Assembly: GCA_014621425.1 (NCBI GenBank)
Contig: JAANBB010000026.1
Coordinates: 62,001-126,000 of the forward strand
DNA: 64,000 bases
DNA from: Cylindrodendrum hubeiense
Taxonomy: Eukaryota > Ascomycota > Sordariomycetes > Hypocreales > Nectriaceae
Direction: 5' to 3'
Shown: positions 57,484 to 64,000 of the stretch, piece after piece
Position numbering within the stretch: the stretch's first letter is position 1
Layout of the letters: every line of letters begins with the position of its first letter
Notes under the pieces: generated by a model
Database searches by the model: none
What the model was told of the DNA's origin: nothing
The model's input: the letters and a program-made list of their open reading frames with translations, nothing else
Translations under genes and position numbers: made by a program

Positions 57484-57960
57484 TGAGATTTCGGACCAAC
57501 CACCTTCCACATTGCACTTTCAGGGTTATCAGCACCTGCTCTGTGTGAACTGTGTGGGTGGTGTAATTGCAACGACCCCTCACACGGGCTCGACGGGCTC
57601 GTTTTAAGGCCTTGGGCCAATCGCCTTCTGCGTTGCCAAAAACAAGGTTGTTAGCACCTGTTCTGGTGTGGGTATTGCATTGCGAACCACAGCAAGGCAA
57701 CGGACAGCAGATTGCATCAGCCCCTCACACACGTACCAATCCCCCTTCGCATTGCACTTTCACTTACAGGGTTGACAGCACCTGTTCTGGTGTGGGTATT
57801 GCATTGCGAACCACGGCAAGGCAGCGGACAGCAGATTGCATCAGCCCCTCTCACACAGGCTTTGAGACTTCGGACCAATCCCCCTTCGCATCGCACTTTC
57901 ACTTACAGGGTTGCCAGCACCTGCTCTGGTGTGGGTGGCGCATTTTCGACGAAGCAGTCC
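57484..57960. repeat. Minisatellite, about four copies of a 122-139 bp unit
   Basis: Four diverged tandem copies. Each contains a cggaccaatc..ccttcgcattgcactttc block, an agggttg.cagcacctg.tctggtgtggg block, and (in the middle copies) tattgcattgcgaacca..gcaaggca.cggacagcagattgcatcagcccctc. Successive ctggtgtg positions are near 57539, 57661, 57785 and 57924. The first copy is the most diverged, and the third (about 57736-57870) matches the second best. It is noncoding: open frames through it exist on both strands only because of the repeat. Confidence 0.85.
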
Positions 57961-58044
57961 GCAACAGCAACACATCGCACCCTACTAGGTAGTGCGTTTA
58001 ATATCTAGCCGGCAAACTCCCATCGACTTCTCATTTGAGTCCTC

Positions 58045-58050
58045 TATAAA
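58045..58050 (+). promoter_or_regulatory. Possible TATA box of the first small paralog
   Basis: TATAAA (within ctctataaag) lies 117 bases before the ATG at 58162, with a CT-rich leader between. This is a typical arrangement for a well-expressed fungal gene. Confidence 0.35.
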
Positions 58051-58161
58051 GCCTTCCTGTTGAGCGACAGGTTACTCCCTCGAACACCACACTTGAATAC
58101 AATACATTTTCTACCTACTACTAGGCCGCTGCTATCCACCCACACGACCCGTAGCATCATC

Positions 58162-58591
58162 ATGGCATCTTCATCCATTGTTTCTCGATGTCTTTTGCCA
58201 AGGTAGGCGCCTTTTCTCAACTGTCTTCCGTTTCGTTTAGCTTCTCGCCGCACGTCTCAAGAGTTCGGCGAGTGACATTTCATACTGCCCAGTTGCGAGA
58301 AGGATTCCCTTCGCTAACATATCTTGTCATAACAGCACCGTATTAAACAAGCCTGCTGCACCACGTCAGCACTTGCATAGCCCTCGATTACTCTACCACG
58401 CCTCCCAAGATCCTGTTAATACTCGAATGCAAGACCCATCCTACGTTGCCGGCACCTCATTGTTCTCTCGAGACCCCTACGCCCAACGTGTGGTTACGGA
58501 CCCAACGCTGCCAATCAAGGCATCTACATTAGGGATTGTTGGAAGCATGAACAATCTGGCTGGTTTGGGGGCTCAGTTCCCCTCCAAATAG
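58162..58591 (+). CDS. Small protein, paralog A of an unrecognised family
   Basis: Two exons, 58162-58202 and 58336-58591, with a 133-nt GT..AG intron; 98 residues. I do not recognise a family. The N-terminus MASSSIVSRCLLPS.. is rich in Ser, Arg and hydrophobics and lacks acids for about 40 residues, compatible with a mitochondrial presequence. The core DPVNTRMQDPSYVAGTSLFSRDPY is shared with the gene at 63111-63487 (DPVNVRMQDPSYEVDTALLARDSY), and both genes split after a short first exon at the same codon phase. That conservation is the main reason to believe both are genes. The C-terminus ends in GLGAQFPSK, comparable to GIGTQF in the other copy. No membrane segment or catalytic motif is seen. 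Function is unknown. Confidence 0.7.
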
Positions 58592-59678
58592 CTCAAACTC
58601 AAAGAGGGCGGTTATTGGTCCCATAGTAGTTGGCAATGAAGCAATGGAGACATCCTTTTCATCTAATGTTGCGCTGGCGATGATGTGACGCGGTTCATCC
58701 ATGCAGTCTATCAGTAGAGATATGTCAGGCATGGTCGGACTTACTTCTTTACAGAGCATCACCTTGCCCTACATACCCCTAAATTATACAACAGTTCATA
58801 TTTGGCTTTGTTGCTTTCAGGGACCGCCATCGAGCTGCTAATACATCAACCAATTATTATTGCTCTGCCCCAATTCCTTTATCGCGTCTTTACTTTCAAT
58901 GTGATGACATGCGCATAGAATTCCGACTGTCAATGGATTGCTCGGCTCTCGCGTGGTTTTGATCGCAATCACCTTCCCTTTAACCTTCATTACGCGCTGC
59001 GGAATCCAGCCGACCAAGAGGCTTTGGAATACAGAATCTCTTCATTATCTGGCATCATCTCGCTGAAGCGCAGTGTATTGGCGTCTCAGATCCGCTCATC
59101 CAGAACCTCAAAGGATGAAATGGAATATGTCATCGCTGGATTCTGCACGATTCACGTGGGACGCTGACCATGGCCGTTCCCAAAAGGGCTCAATGCCAAG
59201 ACGGCCAAGAGATGCCGAACGATCAACCGCGCGCTGAGTGGCTGAGTGGCTGAGTGGCTGACCGGCCCACTCTGTCCCGTCTTGCCGTCCCCAAGGCCGC
59301 TACCCTACACCGGCTTTTGTTGCTGGTAGTATAGTTGGTTTTGCCCAGGTGTATTTCGGCCCATGTGTGAGACGGTATCAGGTGGTGTTGCAACTCAATA
59401 TTTGATTCAGCGATCCTACTGCAAATACAGAACATATCAGGACTATGAGGACTCTGGGTGTTTACTGAAAACGAGGTGGAATTGGTTGAGGTTTAGTTGA
59501 CCATGTCTGTAACATGCGTAGCAGAATCAAGATTGAGCAGTGATAAATTTACTTGTGCAAATTATGGAAATTTCCCCCATATCCATTAGCTTCCTCATTC
59601 ATCAGCACTTGGCAAGGCAATGTCTGGTCGATTCTCTTCGTAGGACCGGAAGTATTGCGTTGGCGTCCGTGCAGTCAC
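58592..59678. other. Intergenic, no gene seen
   Basis: About 1.1 kb between the small paralog gene and the convergent aldo-keto reductase. The only structured element is a short tandem repeat at 59233-59260. No open frame with domain or splice support is present. Confidence 0.5.
59233..59260. repeat. Short tandem repeat (gctgagtgg, three copies)
   Basis: The 9-base unit gctgagtgg occurs three times in tandem, followed by a partial gctg. Noncoding. Confidence 0.85.
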
Positions 59679-60812
59679 TCAAAAGTGTCCTGCAATGGGC
59701 TTAGGAACATACGGTTCCTCCAGATACGCGATTTCGTCCGCCGTCAACTCCTTACCACGCAACTCAACCGCCTCCTCAACTCTGGCCACCGAGTTCAACC
59801 CGATGATGGGAATCGCACCTTTGCTCTGATGCCAGACCAAGGCCACGTGGGCCATCTTCCAGCCCTTCTTGTTCGCCACCTCCTCAACTCTCTTGACGAT
59901 CTCCCCATCAGCGGCAGTGAACGCCGACCCAAACGGAGCCGGAATCTTGGAGCGTTCCGAATCCTGGACACCTAGTGGCCGGGCCAACAACCCGCCGTGC
60001 AGTGGCGACCACGGAATCATGCCCACCCCGGTTTCCTTGCAGAAACGATTCATCTCACGCTCCTCCTCGCGGTAGCATAAGTTGTAGTAGTTCTGCATCG
60101 ACACAAACTTGGTCCAGCCGTTGGTCTCTGCGATGAATTGCAGATTCGCAAATTGCGTGGCCCACATCGAGCTTGCACCAAGGTAACGCACCTTTCCACT
60201 CTGTACGAGATCGTGGAGTGCTTTCATTGTCTCCTCGGGTGGCGTGGAGGAGTCGTAACGATGGATTTGAAGGACATCGATGTAGGGAGTGTCCAATCGA
60301 GCGAGGGACTCATCGACGGCATTAAAAATAGCTGCCCGAGAGAGTCCTGAGGGAATATGATTGTCAGCACCTGCGCTAGAAGCATGTTGGGAATATATGT
60401 ACTCACCACCGTGATTGGTATAGTCTTTGCTCTGGGCCAAATGCTGCGCATGGGCTGGGCCGATGACTTCGAGATCCTCGCCGACATAGATGGAGCACTT
60501 TGTCATCAGGACAAGCTTGTTGCGAGGAATATTCAACTTCTTTATCGCCTGTCCTAGAATCTGCTCGGAGATTCCATTGGAGTACATGTTGGCTGTATCC
60601 CAAGTGTTTATTCCTCGGTCGTAGGCAGCCTTGAGAATCTCCAGCGACTCTTCCTCTTCGAGCATCCATGGGCTCCATTTCTTGGAACCAAAACTCATGC
60701 ATCCCAGGATTGGAACTGAGACTCGCAGTCCAGATGCTCCAAGTTGGACATAGTCTACCTTGGTAGCATCCAGGCTTTCCTTCAAGGAGGAGGGGAGAGT
60801 CAGAGCGGCCAT
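59679..60812 (-). CDS. Aldo-keto reductase
   Basis: Two exons on the minus strand, 60812-60407 and 60346-59679; 357 residues. The 60-nt intron has GT..AG ends, is a multiple of three and contains no stop, so it reads through as an open frame. Removing it restores YTNHGG|LSRAAIF. The TIM-barrel AKR signature is complete: LGCMSFG, the tetrad Asp and Tyr in INTWDTANMYSNG, Lys in LVLMTKC and His in VLQIHRYD, then YLGASSMWA, WSPLHGG and IPIIGL near the NADPH pocket. The ATG at 60812 (MAALTLPSS) is the family-like start; a further ATG at 61133 would add 107 low-quality residues that look like 5' UTR. It reduces aldehydes or ketones with NADPH, and resembles fungal versiconal-type and Yaj-type AKRs. 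It lies between the two small paralogs, beside a regulator. Confidence 0.9.
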   Translation of the reverse strand: MAALTLPSSLKESLDATKVDYVQLGASGLRVSVPILGCMSFGSKKWSPWMLEEEESLEILKAAYDRGINTWDTANMYSNGISEQILGQAIKKLNIPRNKLVLMTKCSIYVGEDLEVIGPAHAQHLAQSKDYTNHGGEYIYSQHASSAGADNHIPSGLSRAAIFNAVDESLARLDTPYIDVLQIHRYDSSTPPEETMKALHDLVQSGKVRYLGASSMWATQFANLQFIAETNGWTKFVSMQNYYNLCYREEEREMNRFCKETGVGMIPWSPLHGGLLARPLGVQDSERSKIPAPFGSAFTAADGEIVKRVEEVANKKGWKMAHVALVWHQSKGAIPIIGLNSVARVEEAVELRGKELTADEIAYLEEPYVPKPIAGHF

Positions 60813-61393
60813 GATCGGAGTAATGGGTTTAAATTGCGGAAAATGTTGGATTGAAATGTGAAAGAACTTGGTGTGATATGGATAGGAAAGGAGGTAAAGC
60901 TTTAGATACAGGGCGGGACTCGATGTGCCTTTATAGTCACCACGCAATGTGTGGTTCTTGTAGCCCAGTCCCACATACTGACTGCCCGCTTGTCTAGAAG
61001 AATCAAGCTGGAGTTTGTAAGCTTTGAATGGAGTTAGGACGAACAAGTGACAAAATCCGAAGTTTGAAATGTCCGATGAGTCTCGCCAAGGATGGAATGA
61101 CTTGTAGGCATTACCAGATCTCAAAAGGAGCATCCTGCAACACGACTAACAGTTAGTTATCGACCCGGCCAATCGGCGACTCAGGGGAGTGAGACCCACC
61201 ATTGACGCTAGAAATTAGTTACCGAGCGGGCCAACCAGAGACGTCCCAGGCGTGAGCAAGCGGGTCCTCGTGCTACGTAGATTATTAATGCCTTCGTCAC
61301 GAAACTGGAAACCCGAATCTTTAATCTTCCGTCTATCGGCGAGCTAATATCTTGAGAAATTATCTTTCAATCGCTTCCATCTTCTATTCATGA
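60813..61393. other. Divergent promoter region (AKR / Zn2Cys6 gene)
   Basis: About 580 bases between the start of the aldo-keto reductase (-) and that of the zinc-cluster gene (+), so a shared divergent promoter. The minus strand stays open through part of it, but the encoded peptide has no domain. No further gene is seen. Confidence 0.5.
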
Positions 61394-62235
61394 ATGACTT
61401 CACTCGCAACAGAAGCCAGCGACGCGCTGAAGAGCGACGCGCCGAAGAGGCACAGGAGGAGTAATGGGGGCTGTGTTACCTGCAGGTAGGCGCCGGCCAT
61501 GATGAGGACATCATTTTCTACAGAGATGCTCACGCTTCCAGAATCCGACGCATTAAATGCGATGAAATCCGACCCTCGTGCAAGCGTTGCACCTCCAGCG
61601 GTCGAAAATGCGATGGCTATCCCGTGCCCAAACCCAAGACGCAGGCGCATGAGAGCATCGCAGTAGTTGTCATGGGTCCAGCTGGTATGCCCTGCGCGAC
61701 TCGCGGTGGCGGTGGGTGCGCTGCCAAATCCAGGACGTCTCTCGAAATGTTTAGCGAGCGGTATGCGCCGATGCTCTGTGGCTACGGTACGCCGGGCTTT
61801 TGGCACTCGGTCGTGCTGCGGGCCTGTGTCGCCAACGAAGGCATCAAGCATCTGGTCATTGCGGCATCCAATTTGCACATGGTATCGCAGTTGGACCTTC
61901 AAGCCAGCAACCTCCCTTTTCTCGCCCACTACGGCAGGGCGCTGCAAGTCTTGAGCCGTGCTCAGGATTCAGATGTTGTCGTCATTCTTGTTGCGTGCGT
62001 CTTGCTCACGGTATGCGACGACCTTCAGAACCGCGGCACTGCGCAGCATCACATCTTGGCAGGCCAGAGAATCTTGAGAGCTCAAAATGACCTGGCCCTG
62101 CGGCCTTGGACAAATAGCGGCATGCTGGAGGAAATCGTGTCGACCTTTTCCCGCCTCAGCGCGCCTAGGCCTGCGATGGCAGGGGCGTTCTTTGAAGGAG
62201 GCGCTGCCACTTGTATTGGTGGAAGCGTTGAGTGA
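61394..62235 (+). CDS. Zn2Cys6 transcription factor, short
   Basis: Two exons, 61394-61485 and 61542-62235, with a 56-nt GT..AG intron that splits the zinc cluster; 261 residues. Exon 1 encodes MTSLATEASDALK.., a basic KRHRRS patch and GCVTCR. Exon 2 continues IRRIKCDEIRPSCKRC, then SSGRKCDGYPVP, completing C-x2-C-x6-C-x6-C-x2-C-x6-C. Either exon alone would show a broken cluster. The remainder contains helical segments of the fungal-specific regulator type (FWHSVVLRACVANEGIKHLVIAASNLHMVSQ). It stops well short of the 400-600 residues common for such regulators, so it may be truncated at 62235. It binds DNA in the nucleus, and its divergent placement next to the AKR gene suggests local control of that gene or of the small paralogs (inference). 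Confidence 0.75.
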
Positions 62236-63110
62236 CGCGTGTCGTAAGCTTGACATGCGTCTTCTACATCCTTCGTTCGCGATGAAGAATTGACCGTCAT
62301 TTTTTCCAACAGATTGTGTTAAAGAAGAAATACCAAAAGAAATATCCTTACTTTTACTTATTCTGGAACTGTTGGCCGTCTTTCGCAGGTTTCGGCAATA
62401 TGGAACCGCTCTCCGACCGATTGCAATAGCTGCATCGGCGCCGTGAGCGCCGTGGGCCGTGTGTGCCTAGCCTTGGCACGATTGCCTAGTAAACATGTAC
62501 GCGTACGGCCGCGGTCGGCATTCAGGTTGATTATGTTGCAGGCGTTATGTCCGTACTTTTCCCCGAGCAGCCTTACGCACGAACCGGCGGAATTATTAGC
62601 CCGTCAGCTATCGATTGCCGCTTGGCACTGGGGGTCATCTGATCCCACCCAGATATTATTAGCCGTGAAAGTGGATGCCCGCCGCGTTCTGCTGGGACGG
62701 AACGGGACAACTCAGTAATAGTCCACGGAGATAATCAAGTGACAGTCAATACAGTAGGAGGTTAATTCTCGAATAAATGTCTGGCTTCGGCTTACTTGTA
62801 AAGTACATTCTATAATCTCTCGCAATGCTTTCAATATTTACCTCCCTTTCGTGTGGTCTTTGCCGAATCTCGCCGTGCTGCTGCTTGCTCTTCCAAAGTC
62901 TCGAGGTAGCTTACCCTCTCCCTCGTCTATCTGGATGGTCTAAGCGATGGCCTCTGTCTACGCCGGTGACCTGAGTAGACCTGGTCCCTGACATATCTTT
63001 CATAAAACTAACGGGTGTCCAGCATTATATTCTCGGCACTGGATCTTGGCTACTGCATCTTTTACTGGGTACTGGATCCAGTTCACTGAGATCTACACTC
63101 CACCCTCATC
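62236..63110. other. Intergenic, no gene seen
   Basis: About 0.9 kb between the zinc-cluster gene and the second small paralog. I looked for a continuation of the regulator and found no frame that resumes its fold. The part next to 63111 is CT-rich and contains the short similar segments tactgggtactggatcc and ggcactggatc, probably promoter and leader. Confidence 0.45.
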
Positions 63111-63487
63111 ATGTCGACCAGTTCAACCACATCGGCCCCAATTCTCGGCCAATGGTAAGTCAGCTTTGCCATTACTCACGCCCTGGGGCACTTCGCTTAC
63201 AAGACCATGTGTGGTCTAGGAATTCTTCCACCAACAATGTCGCAGCTCGATTAATCGACACTAACGACCCCGTCAATGTGAGAATGCAAGATCCGTCATA
63301 CGAAGTCGATACTGCGCTTTTGGCCCGTGATTCATATGTACACAATGTGATCGAGGCTGCTCCTGGCGTTGCAGTCGCAACACCAGGCGCAGCCCCGCTG
63401 TGGAATGCATCATGGTCGCGGACTACGAAGCGGGATAATGGCTTCGTTGGCATAGGGACCCAATTCGACACAGAACGGGCAGCCTGA
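63111..63487 (+). CDS. Small protein, paralog B of an unrecognised family
   Basis: Two exons, 63111-63154 and 63220-63487, with a 65-nt GT..AG intron; 103 residues (MSTSSTTSAPILGQW|NSSTNNV..). The core DPVNVRMQDPSYEVDTALLARDSYVHNV parallels the gene at 58162, and the C-terminus has an Ala/Pro-rich segment and GIGTQFDTE. As in the sister gene, the short first exon ends after the second base of a codon. The N-terminus here is Ser/Thr-rich rather than presequence-like, so the two copies may be targeted differently. No known domain. The two paralogs are about 5 kb apart on the same strand, with the AKR and regulator between them. Confidence 0.7.
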
Positions 63488-64000
63488 ACAGAGATGAAGA
63501 AATAAATGGCCGGAGTCAAGGCGGGTTGGCGTTTATAGAGATAGAAGGACTTTTGCACGTCTTCTAAATTTTATTCCACTTCGATGAGCGGGGGTTGTGT
63601 GGGGAGGGGGGCCGGCTGTAAGGTGAGCAACTTCACTGCAATTTTAGCGCTGTGTGGGAAGGTGGGATGAGTAAAAGATATTATGCACTGTCTAATCATT
63701 AAGGTATACCATAAAATTGCACCACAAATTTAGTCCTTCGGCGAACTGTTGATTTTACACTGGCTGCGTTAAGTACTCAACGTGGCTTCCGCTGACCCTT
63801 GTCTTATATCACCATCATTCCCCCTCGGTCCTCCAAATCCGGCTCTTGCTGCTTGTTCCTTCTTGATCTGCTGCGATTTCATTTCCTATTTGCCCAGTTA
63901 GACATGCTTTGCCTTGTGAGGATCACTTATTCCTCTTTGATGAAACTGACCTGCTCGACGGTGTTGACTATCATGTACCGAGTAACAATGACTTTGTCCT
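63488..64000. other. Right-edge intergenic DNA
   Basis: No gene is supported in the last 0.5 kb. It contains a G-rich stretch (about 63591-63615) and is otherwise of mixed composition. Any gene starting here would run off the window. Confidence 0.45.

Larger units (their letters stand above)
57303..58161. other. Divergent promoter region with minisatellite
   Basis: About 860 bases separate the HET gene (-) from the first small paralog gene (+), so this is a shared divergent upstream region. More than half of it is an imperfect tandem repeat. The segment from about 58000 to 58161 is pyrimidine-rich and looks like the core promoter and 5' UTR of the + strand gene. Confidence 0.6.

Noticed and set aside
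57435..58030. Open frames through the minisatellite on both strands
   Set aside because: They follow the repeat period, encode repeats of the same meaningless peptide and have no start context or homology.
60813..61133. N-terminal extension of the aldo-keto reductase from an ATG at 61133
   Set aside because: The added 107 residues show no fold or targeting signal, and the family starts at the ATG at 60812.
61384..61947. Minus-strand 187-codon gene
   Set aside because: It is antisense to the spliced Zn2Cys6 gene, whose cluster is complete.

Overview
The window looks like chromosomal DNA of a filamentous ascomycete (Pezizomycotina). The evidence is short introns of 50 to 133 bases with GT..AG ends and CTRAY-like branch points, a HET-domain protein, a Zn2Cys6 regulator split by an intron inside its zinc cluster, a fungal-type UDP-galactopyranose mutase, and a giant intronless non-ribosomal peptide synthetase (NRPS). 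The NRPS resembles the cyclosporin/enniatin/aureobasidin lineage, which suggests Hypocreales or a related group. That placement is inference.

Layout. 508-2871 (+): a five-exon single-pass membrane protein with an aspartic-protease fold but a lost first catalytic aspartate. 5836-3873 (-): an eight-exon UDP-galactopyranose mutase. 7710-6727 (-): an NmrA-like NAD(P)-binding protein. About 7.7-14.3 kb is a gene-poor stretch holding decayed NRPS relics: an adenylation-domain fragment at about 12.12-12.69 kb and a condensation-domain fragment at about 12.74-12.98 kb. 14367-49237 (+): the centrepiece, a 34.9-kb nine-module NRPS of about 11,620 residues, interrupted by one single-base frameshift at about 28,650. 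50479-51389 (+): a secreted GH16 glucanase. 52984-54845 (+): a secreted BBE-type FAD oxidase. 57302-54976 (-): a HET-domain protein, with a minisatellite in its upstream region. 58162-58591 and 63111-63487 (+): two paralogous small proteins of an unrecognised family, flanking an aldo-keto reductase (60812-59679, -) and a short Zn2Cys6 regulator (61394-62235, +).

NRPS logic. Domain order is cPartial-A-T / C-A-T / C-A-M-T / C-A-T / C-A-M-T / C-A-M-T / C-A-T / C-A-T / C-A-M-T / terminal C. There are nine A domains, nine carriers, four N-methyltransferase (M) domains in modules 3, 5, 6 and 9, no epimerase and no thioesterase. A terminal condensation-like domain with SHxxYDG probably cyclises the chain. 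The predicted product is a cyclic nonapeptide with up to four N-methylated residues. The M domain of module 6 has lost two SAM-site residues, and module 8 belongs to the methylating lineage but lacks M altogether. The methylation pattern (3,5,(6),9) does not match any product I can recall, so the compound may be undescribed. No transporter, racemase or hydroxy-acid-forming reductase lies beside the NRPS. The BBE oxidase 3.7 kb downstream is the only plausible tailoring enzyme.
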